From contig SSGH01000003.1 in NCBI GenBank assembly GCA_008015835.1, positions 62,001-126,000 of the forward strand: 64,000 bases of DNA, written 5' to 3'. The stretch is from Lysobacter sp. (GTDB taxonomy: Bacteria; Pseudomonadota; Gammaproteobacteria; Xanthomonadales; Xanthomonadaceae). The translations under genes were made by a program, and so were the position numbers. How positions within the stretch are numbered: position 1 is the stretch's first letter; every line of letters begins with the position of its first letter. Shown here piece after piece: positions 32,422 to 41,133 of this stretch. The notes beneath the pieces were generated by a model. That model was not told where the DNA came from. It was given only the letters and a program-made list of their open reading frames with translations, and ran no database searches.

Positions 32422-32765
32422 GCGCGAACGACGACGACAGCATCGGTTCGCGGAATCCTCATCTCACCGAACTGTCATTTTTTCGAACTGTTACTTCACC
32501 GAACTGTCATCCCGAGCGCAGCGAGGGACCTGCTTCTTATCGTCCGATACGGCAAAAAACAGGTCGCTCGCTGCGCTCGGGATGACATGCTTGGGTTGCG
32601 AAGGAAGCGTCGCTCGATTCGAGCATCCAGCGGTCATCGCGTCGAAGGGTCGGGGCATCGAACGATCCGGCCGCCGAACGAGGGCCTACGATCCAGAAAA
32701 TACCGGCCGAAGCGCCGGCCGAGCGCGTCGATCAAAGCGCCGAATGCGAGTCGACTTGGACGCGC
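32422..32765. other. Intergenic region carrying a long inverted repeat
   Basis: A 344-bp gap between convergent genes. It contains a 28-bp-arm inverted repeat (32505-32587) and, just before it, a short phrase (CACCGAACTGTCAT-like) repeated near 32465 and 32497. No gene is supported. Confidence 0.55.
32505..32587. repeat. Inverted repeat, 28-bp arms (TGTCATCCCGAGCGCAGCGA type)
   Basis: The arms at 32505-32532 and 32560-32587 are complementary at 27 of 28 positions with a 27-bp spacer. The outer end reads TGTCATCCCGAGCGCAGCGA. Repeats of this wording are widespread in intergenic DNA of many proteobacteria. It may act as a hairpin between the convergent genes, but no T tract follows directly. 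Confidence 0.8.
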
Positions 32766-33650
32766 TCAATCGCCCAAACGCAGCCCGATCTCGCGCAAGA
32801 ACGCTTCCACTTCCAAGGTGTAGGCGTTGTCTTCGCCCAAGTCGCGATTGATGTCGCTGTGCGACAGCGGCTTCGCCAACAACTGGGTGCGCGTGCCGTA
32901 CTCGCGCGCTTTGCGCAGGAATGCCGTGTTGTTCGGGCAAGAGTCCACGCGTTCGCTGGCGCAGACGGCTAAGGTCGGCGCCAATCGTCCGCTCAAGCGG
33001 TGCATCGGCGAGGCGCTGCGCCAGTACGCCGGGTCGTCGCCGAAGGCCTCCGCGAACAGCGCCGGCTTGCGCGCGGTTTCCATCGTCTTCACGGTATCGA
33101 TCGCGCCGCTGTCGAGCAGCACGTTGCCGCGCCACGGGGCGACGCCGGCCGCGCGCGCGATCTCCGGCGTCGTCGCGACCAAAGCCACCAAATGCGCGCC
33201 CGCGGAATGGCCCATCAGCACGAACGCGTTCGGATCGCCGCCGGCCGCGGCCACGCGCTGTTGCGCGGAGGCGATCGCGCGCGCCACATCGCGCGCCTGC
33301 TCCAGCGGGTCGGCGTCGGGCAGCATGCGGTAGTTCGTCGACACCACGAAGGCGCCCATCGCCGTCCAGCGCCGCTGTTTCGCGTCGATCGTTCCCGCAC
33401 TGGCTTTGTCGCCGCGACGCCAACCGCCGCCGTGGACGAAGAAGATCGTCGGCGCGCCCGCGGTCTTCGCAGGCGCGTACACGTCGTAGCGCTGGCTCGG
33501 GTGCGGCCCGTACGCGATATCGCGCATCGCCGCAGCGTCGTTGCGCTCTGCGGCGTTGGCGGCCGGCGGCTGCGGATCGCGCAGCCACAGCCCGAGCGCG
33601 GCGACCGCGGCGAACGCGAACAAGGGCCACGGGCGACGGCGGGCGTTCAT
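32766..33650 (-). CDS. Alpha/beta hydrolase (carboxylesterase/lipase-like, HGGG type)
   Basis: A 294-residue protein with an N-terminal hydrophobic segment (PWPLFAFAAVAALGLWL), likely a signal anchor. FFVHGGGWRRGD is the oxyanion-hole HGGGW of the hormone-sensitive-lipase-like esterases, and MGHSAGAHL is the nucleophile elbow. LSHSDINRDLG supplies the probable catalytic His. The start overlaps the DUF3106 stop as ATGA, so it is the fourth gene of the ECF-sigma operon. The substrate is unknown. Confidence 0.82.
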   Translation of the reverse strand: MNARRRPWPLFAFAAVAALGLWLRDPQPPAANAAERNDAAAMRDIAYGPHPSQRYDVYAPAKTAGAPTIFFVHGGGWRRGDKASAGTIDAKQRRWTAMGAFVVSTNYRMLPDADPLEQARDVARAIASAQQRVAAAGGDPNAFVLMGHSAGAHLVALVATTPEIARAAGVAPWRGNVLLDSGAIDTVKTMETARKPALFAEAFGDDPAYWRSASPMHRLSGRLAPTLAVCASERVDSCPNNTAFLRKAREYGTRTQLLAKPLSHSDINRDLGEDNAYTLEVEAFLREIGLRLGD

Positions 33651-34240
33651 CGGGTCGGGGCTCGATCCGCACGATTCGCGCGCTCGCCGCGGCGTTGGCC
33701 TTGGCCGTCGCGACGCAAACCCTTGAGCTGGCCGCGATGTTCTTTCATCCATGCGCGACGCTCTTCCGGCGACATGGATTGGAGTTTTTCGCGCAGCGCG
33801 GCGCGTTGCGCGGGCGGAATGCCTTGGCCGCGACGCTCGAACGCCGCGCGCGCTTTGGCGCGCTGCTCCGGCGTCATCCGTTCCCAGCGCTGCTTGCCGG
33901 CGTGCGCGCGCTGGCGCTGTTCCGGCGTCATCTTCTGCCAGCGCTGCGCGTAATTCATGATCCGCGCGCGCTGCTGCGGGTTCTGATTCCAGCGGTCGCG
34001 CAGCGTGGTCACCAACGCCTCGCGTTCCGCGGGCGAAAGCTGTTCCCACGCGGGCAGCGATTGCGCGGCGGCCGCGCGCTGCGGTGCGGCGGTCTGCGTC
34101 TGCGCGACGACGACCGCCGCGCACAGCGCGAGCATGGCGGCGAGCGCGAAGGCGACGGCGCGAGGCCAGACGCGCATCGCGAGTGGTCGGTTCGAGGTCG
34201 TGCGGCTTGAAGGCGTGCAGCTTGAAGGCGTGCAGTTCAT
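33647..34240 (-). CDS. DUF3106-type exported protein
   Basis: A 197-residue protein. One hydrophobic segment (VAFALAAMLALCAAVVVAQ) acts as signal peptide. The rest is the repetitive DUF3106 pattern: LPAWEQLSPAEREALVTTLRDRW, WQKMTPEQRQRA, WERMTPEQRAKA, LQSMSPEERRAWM, followed by a basic tail. ATG 34240 overlaps the anti-sigma stop (ATGA); ATG 34177, right before the signal peptide, is an alternative. The extra N-terminus contains a tandem 15-bp repeat giving CTPSS twice. DUF3106 proteins are commonly the third gene of such sigma operons in this order. Confidence 0.8.
   Translation of the reverse strand: MNCTPSSCTPSSRTTSNRPLAMRVWPRAVAFALAAMLALCAAVVVAQTQTAAPQRAAAAQSLPAWEQLSPAEREALVTTLRDRWNQNPQQRARIMNYAQRWQKMTPEQRQRAHAGKQRWERMTPEQRAKARAAFERRGQGIPPAQRAALREKLQSMSPEERRAWMKEHRGQLKGLRRDGQGQRRGERANRADRAPTR
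34205..34234. repeat. Two tandem 15-bp repeats at the DUF3106 gene start
   Basis: GCTTGAAGGCGTGCA occurs twice in a row. It lies in the extra N-terminal codons of the DUF3106 gene, encoding repeated TPSSC on the minus strand. It could vary in copy number without shifting frame. Confidence 0.7.
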
Positions 34241-34824
34241 AGCGACTCCGTGGTGCCGGCCGAGCCCTCTTGCGAGCCCAGCCACAAATACAGTTCCGGG
34301 TTTTCGTCCAGCGCCGCGAACATCGCGTCGTCGTTCGCGGCCAGCAACGCCTCTTCGTCGGCGCCGCCGATGTCGTCGTCGATCTCGTCCAGCCACCGGT
34401 CGATTTCGGCGACGGCCGCCTCTTCGCTCATCGCCAGCGTGGCCGTCGCATCGCTCGATTGCGAATCGGGCACCGGTGCGGTCCGCTCGTCGCCGGTCGA
34501 CGCCACGTTCGGCGTGCGCGTCGTCGAGGGATCGACGGCATCGACATCGTTCGCGAAGCGCAGGCCGATCGCCAACGCCAGCGCCGCGGTGCCGCCGACG
34601 GCGAGCATCGGCCACAGCATGCGCGGCGCGGCGGTGGCGTGGCCGGCGAGCGCCGCGCGGCGGCGCTGATGCAACTGCGCCTCCACCCGCGCGGAGACGC
34701 GGCGCAGCGCGGCGTCGTGCGCGGCGCGGGCGGCGGCGTCGAAGGCGGCGTCGAAGGCGGCGTCGCGCGCGTCGACGGCGTCGGTGGCGTCCGTTCGGTC
34801 GCGATCGTTCGGTCGCATGGTCAT
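34237..34824 (-). CDS. Putative anti-sigma factor (single TM)
   Basis: A 195-residue protein. The N-terminal cytoplasmic part is charged with a 12-bp-periodic AAFDAAFDAA stretch. One TM segment follows (MLWPMLAVGGTAALALAIGL, about residues 68-88), then an acidic, periplasmic C-terminus (IDRWLDEIDDDIGGADEEALLAANDD). It is placed directly after an ECF sigma gene with an ATGA overlap, the usual place for an anti-sigma factor. No ZAS zinc motif (HxxxCxxC) is visible, so the assignment depends on context. Confidence 0.65.
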   Translation of the reverse strand: MTMRPNDRDRTDATDAVDARDAAFDAAFDAAARAAHDAALRRVSARVEAQLHQRRRAALAGHATAAPRMLWPMLAVGGTAALALAIGLRFANDVDAVDPSTTRTPNVASTGDERTAPVPDSQSSDATATLAMSEEAAVAEIDRWLDEIDDDIGGADEEALLAANDDAMFAALDENPELYLWLGSQEGSAGTTESL

Positions 34825-35456
34825 CGGAAATCCTCCAGCTTGCTTTGCAAGGCTTCGCGCGCGCGGGACAAGTGCGTCTTCACCGCGCCTTCGCCGCAGC
34901 CCATGATCTGTGCCGTGGTCGCCACGTCGCATTCCTCCAGAATGCGCAGCGTGAACGCTTCGCGCTGCCGCCGGGGCAACGCGCGCAGCGCTTCGGTCAG
35001 CGCCGCATAGGCTTCGCGCCCGTCGTGGGCGCGCGAGGGGTCGGGCGTGCCGTGATCGGCCGCGTTGTCGTCGCGCCAATCCACGTCGTCGCCGTCGTCG
35101 TCGCGTTGCGCCGGCGCCAGCCAACGCAAACGGAACAGGCTGCGTCGCTGCACGTCCACGATGCGGCTGCGCAGAATGCTCCAAAACAACGGCGTCCACT
35201 CCTCCGCGGGACGCTCGCGGTACTGCAGCATCTTCATCATCGCGTCCTGCACCGCATCCAGCGCGTCGTCGCGATGACGAAGGCCCATCTCGGCGAACCG
35301 GAACGCGCGCGCGCCGATGCCCGCCAAGAAGGCGTCGAGAGAAAGAGCCCCGGCCGCCGTCGGGGTGGCGACGGCCGGGGAGCGCGGGAGCGTGTCCGTA
35401 CTCACGCGCGAAAGCGTAGAAGGTTCCGCATCGTTATGCGCGCGTCCGTCGGCCAT
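34821..35456 (-). CDS. ECF-type RNA polymerase sigma factor
   Basis: A 211-residue protein. Region 2 is seen at FRFAEMGLRHRDDALDAVQDAMMKMLQY with the WTPLFWSILRSRIVDVQRR block. Region 4 is ALRALPRRQREAFTLRILEECDVATTAQIMGCGEGAVKTHLSRAREALQSKL. It lacks the extra domains of group I-III sigma factors, so it is an ECF. It heads the operon sigma/anti-sigma/DUF3106/esterase, with each junction an ATGA overlap. It probably autoregulates this operon; the signal is unknown. An Asp-rich linker between regions 2 and 4 is somewhat long. Confidence 0.92.
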   Translation of the reverse strand: MADGRAHNDAEPSTLSRVSTDTLPRSPAVATPTAAGALSLDAFLAGIGARAFRFAEMGLRHRDDALDAVQDAMMKMLQYRERPAEEWTPLFWSILRSRIVDVQRRSLFRLRWLAPAQRDDDGDDVDWRDDNAADHGTPDPSRAHDGREAYAALTEALRALPRRQREAFTLRILEECDVATTAQIMGCGEGAVKTHLSRAREALQSKLEDFR

Positions 35457-35507
35457 GACGTGGATTCCGGACGGCGGCGCTCGCGGTGGAGCGGGGCGGG
35501 GCCATGC

Positions 35508-35852
35508 TCAATGCCGGCGGTCCCAGCGGTTGTCGAAGCGTTCGCCCTTGCGATCCCAGCGGTTGTCGGCCCGGTCGCCGCGACGGTCGAAGCGGTTCTC
35601 CAACTGGTCGCCGCGGTTGTCCAGGCGGGTGGCCAATTGATCTTTGCCGTGGTTTTCGGCGCGTTCGGCGCGGCGGTCGAGCTGTTCGTCGATACGGTCG
35701 CCGCGGCGATCCAGACGGCGGTCGACCTGATCGCCGCGGCGGTCGAAGCGATGTTCGACCCGGTCGCCGCGGTCGGCGGCGAAGGCGGGCGCGGCGACGG
35801 CGCCCGCGACCAGGGCGACGAGAAGAAGGGAGAGCGGGGCAGTGGCGTTCAT
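35508..35852 (-). CDS. Exported low-complexity protein with repeated RRGD heptads
   Basis: A 114-residue protein. The signal peptide MNATAPLSLLLVALVAGAVAAPAFA is clear. The mature part is a short-period repeat around 'DRRGD-V/I/L-D/E-x-R': RFDRRGDQVDRRLDRRGD, RAERAENHGKDQ, RLDNRGDQLENRFDRRGD and so on, highly charged and probably a long helix or disordered. No catalytic residues are seen. It is just upstream (51 bp) of the sigma operon on the same strand, so it may belong to the same regulon. Confidence 0.7.
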   Translation of the reverse strand: MNATAPLSLLLVALVAGAVAAPAFAADRGDRVEHRFDRRGDQVDRRLDRRGDRIDEQLDRRAERAENHGKDQLATRLDNRGDQLENRFDRRGDRADNRWDRKGERFDNRWDRRH

Positions 35853-36168
35853 CGAGGTGTCCTATCGGGGAGAGACATCGGGGTGGGTGTCGCAGGCCTG
35901 CGATCATGGAAACGCCCCTGCGCCCGATCGGTTGACACGCGTTCGCACGATGGGTGTCCCCGTTCGCGCCCCGCGCCCGTTCGCGCCCGCACGGCCTCGT
36001 CCTTCGATGGGTGTCCCCAATTCGCCTCCCCAATTCGCCTGCCCTGCGCCTCCTCGTCTTCCCGCCTCCGCCTGGCCCCGAACTCGTCGCCCCGAACCGC
36101 GACCGCCCCGGCTTCCCAAGCCCGGCCCCCCGGGTATGATGCGGAGGGACTTTCGGGGAGACATCCAG
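35853..36168. other. Divergent intergenic region before pntAb
   Basis: A 316-bp region. It holds a TTGACA at 35932-35937 with no good -10, a 14-bp phrase CGATGGGTGTCCCC repeated at 35948 and 36005, and a TATGAT at 36135-36140. A pntAa (alpha subunit part 1) gene is not present here. Confidence 0.5.
36135..36140 (+). promoter_or_regulatory. Putative -10 element TATGAT for pntAb-pntB
   Basis: TATGAT matches the -10 consensus at 5 of 6 and lies 29 bp before the pntAb start, giving a short leader with a GGGGAGA ribosome-binding site. The -35 region is weak. It suggests that pntAb is the first gene of its transcript. Confidence 0.45.
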
Positions 36169-36473
36169 ATGGGCGACAGCTTCGGCGCTTTGTACATCTT
36201 CATGCTGGCGGCCATCGCCGGCCACGTCATCATTTCGCGGGTGCCGGTGATCCTGCACACGCCGCTGATGTCCGGCAGCAACTTCATCCACGGCATCGTG
36301 CTGATCGGCGCGATGGTCGTGCTCGGTCACGCCGAGACGCCGCTGGAGCAAGCCATCGGCTTCGTCGCCGTGCTGCTAGGCGCGGGCAATGCGGCCGGCG
36401 GTTACGTCGTCACCGAGCGCATGCTCGATATGTTCAAGTCCTCGAAGAAGCCCGAAGGCAAAGGGGACAAGGC

Positions 36474-36477
<4 letters not shown>
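36169..36477 (+). CDS. pntAb: NAD(P) transhydrogenase subunit alpha part 2 (membrane part)
   Basis: A 102-residue protein with three TM helices (ALYIFMLAAIAGHVIISRVPVILHTPLMSGSNFIHG...). This is the split alpha-2 form of the proton-translocating transhydrogenase, which moves hydride between NADH and NADP+. The TPLMSGSNFIHGIV signature is intact. ATG 36169 (MGDSFGAL) is preferred because GGGGAGA precedes it. The stop overlaps the pntB start (ATGA). The NAD-binding alpha-1 subunit is not next to it and must be encoded elsewhere. Confidence 0.92.
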
Positions 36478-37871
<1,394 letters not shown>

Positions 37872-37971
37872 TATTCTAGTACTTCAGTGAACGGATTTTA
37901 GTTATGGCATGTGATTGCCGCTCAGCAAAAGAGATGGCGAAAATTTACTTGAATTAATTCCATTAAAATGA

Positions 37972-38907
37972 ATGTCCTATTTAGACCTGCCAATGACTGC
38001 ATCTGCCTTTATCGTCCCTCCATGGCATAGGCCAAGCCGACCGTGGTGCGTGGAGCATCCCTCGTTTCTTGATGCGGTCACGGTAATCTCAGATCAGATG
38101 GAAGCTACCGAAGACGAGAGGCTGCTATTACGTCTTCGGTTAGCACTGAGAGTTCCCCAATTTCGAGCGGACAAGATCAGTAATACAATAGCTATTGGTA
38201 AGCTTGCAGCGGAGCTATTAAAAGATATCCGTAATTCTCAGGCTCCTTATTTGGATAGGATTCCTGTTGAAGCCAAGGCTGTTATCTCGGATGATGATTT
38301 TCAGCTTGAGCCGCTATTGGCAGATGATGCAAGGATATGCCATACCGCCTTCCACTATATTGGCGCTCATCGCATTGGGCGCCATTATGGTCTTTCACTC
38401 CGAGCGTCGCGCCAAGCATTTTTGCCTTATTACTCACTTACGTTTTCTGAATTTGATATTGAGAGCGCCGATCCATTTATAAGGGAATGGCTTTCGGGGT
38501 TATCCCTGCGGGTTCTTTCGCGCGCCCATGCCTTTCGTTGTGCGCCGTACAATGCGTTCTCGTTTTCGTTGTCTAGAGCAATAAGAAATCTTTCTGAAAA
38601 TGAAGCTGATGTTGATGCTCTGATTACTTACGTCAACCCAAATGTCGGTTTCACTGGCGCCACTTATCGCGCAACTGGATGGGTTCCGCTAGCGGAAGAA
38701 GCCGCAAAGTACTATTACCTGAATGAAAAATACATAACTGTAAGAGAGCTTTCGAAGTTTGGACTTTTTAGCTCCAAGGATTTGGCGCGCGGTTTGCAGA
38801 TATCTGGCGCTGAGTTGCTGCCGTTAAGGATATACGCCCTGCCTGTTTCAAAACGGAGCCGTATCCACTTTCATAGACGAGGTTTGCATGGGAAGCAAGA
38901 TAATTGA
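37972..38907 (+). CDS. Mom-like (GNAT-like acyltransferase) protein of AT-rich island
   Basis: A 311-residue protein. The C-terminal part (residues about 180-260: LRVLSRAHAFRCAPYNAFSFSL...DALITYVNPNVGFTGATYRATGW) has the layout of phage Mom and related GNAT-fold DNA-modification proteins: a 'P-x-N-A/S-x-S' strand-helix, then 'YxxPxxGxxGxxYxAxxW'. Mom transfers a carbamoylmethyl group to adenine in phage DNA. The N-terminal 130 residues are helical, without recognised motifs, and may be specificity or accessory. Codon use is AT-rich, unlike pntB before it. It overlaps the following membrane-protein gene by 20 bp. The resemblance is by pattern only; other GNAT functions are possible. Confidence 0.5.
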   Translation: MSYLDLPMTASAFIVPPWHRPSRPWCVEHPSFLDAVTVISDQMEATEDERLLLRLRLALRVPQFRADKISNTIAIGKLAAELLKDIRNSQAPYLDRIPVEAKAVISDDDFQLEPLLADDARICHTAFHYIGAHRIGRHYGLSLRASRQAFLPYYSLTFSEFDIESADPFIREWLSGLSLRVLSRAHAFRCAPYNAFSFSLSRAIRNLSENEADVDALITYVNPNVGFTGATYRATGWVPLAEEAAKYYYLNEKYITVRELSKFGLFSSKDLARGLQISGAELLPLRIYALPVSKRSRIHFHRRGLHGKQDN

Positions 38908-40072
38908 TTGGATTGCATTTACACGATTTAACCCGAATCGCCCGCTCTATGAGCGCGATATTATGAACTTTGTATGTCTTCCGGATGGGGCGATTGTCAC
39001 TCTAAGCTATAGAAAAAAGTGGGTTGAAACAAGATCATGGTCTCAGTGCGCCAGCGGAAAATTTTTGTCAAAAGAACTTTTGATCGCATTGTACTTGGGC
39101 GACGAAAAAAAATCTGGAACAGTCTACCCTCTCCGTTTTGCAAATATCCTTTCGGCCGAAATACACGAAAAAGAAATTGAAAAAGATGAAAGTGACGGAC
39201 AAGTGGTCACTCTTTGCGTGCGCTTGGGGCGGCGCCCCTCCGCTGACCACTGGGGTGCTCTCGCTACCACAGCGCTGGAGAAAGCTGCCTACGATCCAGA
39301 AAAGCCTTTAGAAATTTTCCTCAGCGCAGCCGCATTCAAAAACTCTTTGAATAAACAGGCCGCCGCTCTCGCTTGGCATGAGCAAGTTAAGCGTTTGAAA
39401 ATGGCTTCGCCTGATGCATGTATTAACCGGCATTGGGTTTTTTTTGAGGGCATTAAGACAGTTGACAAAAAAACCGGTAGGCTAATTGCAAGCTGTTATG
39501 GTCTCAATGATGCTAAGGTTACTTCCTATGAACTGACCGCTGGAAAAAGTTACGAAATTGATTGTCTGTTGCATCAGGAAACGCTAAGTGATCTTGCGGA
39601 TACGCCGGTTTCTGCAACAGTAGTTGGCTCACATATGGAGGTGTTTCCGGCTAGCCTTTCGCAAGTAGGCATGGGGGCAAGCATTAACTTCTTAATCGTT
39701 ACGCAGAGAAAATTCTCTTCTGAAACAATTGGCGTTAATTTTTTAGTATTGAAAAACTCGGGAAAAGATGGTGATAAACCTGTTCCGGTGGCAAGAGGAA
39801 CTGCTCCTGAATTTTATTGCCGAGTGCGAATTGCTCCGCCTTTTATTTTCTTGCCTTTCACATTTTTTCTCTTGTTTTTTGGCGCTATTTTCTTAAGTCT
39901 TAGCAGCGAATCAATAATGACATTTGACAGATATTTCTTTGGGTGTTGGTTTTCAAATCAATTCTCGGTGAAATTTGCGGATTTTCTGTCGATTATCTTA
40001 AAGGCTCTTGGCGGGCTTCTTCTAGCCATCGCTAACATATATGCTCTTCGAAAATTGCCTTTTGGCAAATAA
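38888..40072 (+). CDS. Protein of unknown function with C-terminal membrane hairpin (partner of Mom-like gene)
   Basis: A 394-residue protein. About 310 residues of mixed alpha/beta soluble sequence with no recognised motif are followed by two strong TM helices (about 318-339, FIFLPFTFFLLFFGAIFLSL, and 365-387, FADFLSIILKALGGLLLAIANIYA) and a short basic tail. A C-terminal membrane hairpin behind a soluble domain is common in membrane-acting effectors, but no function can be assigned. It starts inside the preceding Mom-like gene, so the two are translationally coupled. AT-rich codon use matches that gene. Confidence 0.6.
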   Translation: MGSKIIDWIAFTRFNPNRPLYERDIMNFVCLPDGAIVTLSYRKKWVETRSWSQCASGKFLSKELLIALYLGDEKKSGTVYPLRFANILSAEIHEKEIEKDESDGQVVTLCVRLGRRPSADHWGALATTALEKAAYDPEKPLEIFLSAAAFKNSLNKQAAALAWHEQVKRLKMASPDACINRHWVFFEGIKTVDKKTGRLIASCYGLNDAKVTSYELTAGKSYEIDCLLHQETLSDLADTPVSATVVGSHMEVFPASLSQVGMGASINFLIVTQRKFSSETIGVNFLVLKNSGKDGDKPVPVARGTAPEFYCRVRIAPPFIFLPFTFFLLFFGAIFLSLSSESIMTFDRYFFGCWFSNQFSVKFADFLSIILKALGGLLLAIANIYALRKLPFGK

Positions 40073-40109
40073 CGCATAGGAAAAAATAAACAAGGCCGTA
40101 AGGCGCATA

Positions 40110-40140
40110 CGTAGGGTGCATAAGCGAAGCGTCATGCACC
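40110..40140. repeat. REP palindrome, GTAGGGTGCA type
   Basis: GTAGGGTGCAT, then GCGAAGC, then ATGCACC forms a hairpin with arms GGTGCAT/ATGCACC. It is the first of three related units. Confidence 0.65.
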
Positions 40141-40152
40141 TTCTTTGAGCGT

Positions 40153-40185
40153 GTAGGGTGGAGTAAGCGCAGCGCAACTCCACCA
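40153..40185. repeat. REP palindrome, GTAGGGTGGAGT type
   Basis: GTAGGGTGGAGTAAGCGCAG followed by CGCAACTCCACCA. The arms GGTGGAGT/ACTCCACC enclose a GCGC core. It is similar to dispersed REP elements found in many proteobacteria. Confidence 0.7.
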
Positions 40186-40229
40186 TAAATCGCCGACTCG
40201 TTTGTTTGCCTCATGCCTGATTCGCTGCG

Positions 40230-40264
40230 GTGGTGGGGTTGCGCTGCGCTGACCCCACCCTACG
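40230..40264. repeat. REP palindrome, inverted copy
   Basis: GGTGGGGTTGCGCTGCGCTG followed by ACCCCACCCTACG is the same family in opposite orientation to the unit at 40153. Together they form an inverted REP pair. Confidence 0.7.
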
Positions 40265-40385
40265 GATTTCGCGCGTCGGCTCGTGTGCGAGGCTTGTGCC
40301 ACTCGGCTCGGCTTGCGCCTTGGGCCATGCGTCGGCGTCGCGCGGCATGGCAAAATCGCGATCGATCGCACTGCCGGAAACCACG

Positions 40386-40925
40386 ATGTCGGACGACAAC
40401 ACGCTGCATGCCGGGTTCAACCCCTTGGTTCGCCCGTACATGGTGCTGTTCGTCGCGTGGATTCTGTTGCTGACGGTGGTGCTGAGCCCGTTGATTCTGA
40501 TCTGGGTGGTGGGGCCGGGGCAGTGGTGGGCGGGGCATTACTACCGCAAGCTGCGCTGCGCGCTCGACGATCGGCATCTGAATTTCCGCAAAGGCATTCT
40601 GTTCCAGGTCGAGAAGACGATTCCGCTGGAGAATATCCAGGACGTGACCTTCATCGAGGGCCCGCTGCTGCGGCATTTCGACTTGAGCATTCTGCGGATC
40701 GAAACCGCGGGGCAAAGCCCCGGGCAGGCGCACAACATGCAGTTGGTCGGCATCGTCGATGCGCATCGGTTCCGCGAAGAGATCCTGCGCCGCCGCGAAG
40801 CCTTGCGTCGGCCGTCGCCGGTCCAGGGCGAGGCGAGCGGCGACGCGCAATTGCAGGCGCTGCATGCGATCCGCGAGCGCTTGGACGATATCGCGACGCT
40901 GCTGCGCGATCGCTCGAAGGACTGA
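40386..40925 (+). CDS. PH-domain (YdbS/DUF304-like) membrane protein
   Basis: A 179-residue protein. Two TM segments at about 15-45 (YMVLFVAWILLLTVVLSPLILIWVVG) are followed by a bacterial PH domain (bPH2: LRCALDDRHLNFRKGILFQVEKTIPLENIQDVTFIEGPLLRHFDLSILRIETAG). This is the YdbS/YvbH-like fold, whose role is unclear. A C-terminal helix (LQALHAIRERLDDIATLLRD) follows. The ATG at 40386 is weakly led. It follows the REP cluster. Confidence 0.8.
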   Translation: MSDDNTLHAGFNPLVRPYMVLFVAWILLLTVVLSPLILIWVVGPGQWWAGHYYRKLRCALDDRHLNFRKGILFQVEKTIPLENIQDVTFIEGPLLRHFDLSILRIETAGQSPGQAHNMQLVGIVDAHRFREEILRRREALRRPSPVQGEASGDAQLQALHAIRERLDDIATLLRDRSKD

Positions 40926-41133
40926 GCGCTCACTCTGGGCTTGTCAACGCTCCGTTGTGTATCGGACACTGGGCGAATCGCGGCGTTCGAGGCGCGATGC
41001 GAGCGGCGTCGGCTGGGGAGCCGCGACTTGCAGCGCCCGCCACGAGGTCGCCGCTGCGCGATCATGCGACGACGCGCATCCGACGACGCGCATCCGACGG
41101 CGCGCGTCGTCACGTTCAAGGACAGGGGGAGCG

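Larger units (their letters stand above)
40073..40385. other. Intergenic region with three REP palindromes, right border of AT-rich island
   Basis: About 313 bp. Three related palindromes of the GTAGGGTG family lie here. Base composition returns to the host level across them. No gene is supported. Confidence 0.6.

Noticed and set aside
34005-36473. Very long plus-strand open frame running into pntB
   Set aside because: It is antisense to the sigma operon and its products are R-, P- and A-rich. The true pntB starts at 36474 with an ATGA overlap to pntAb.
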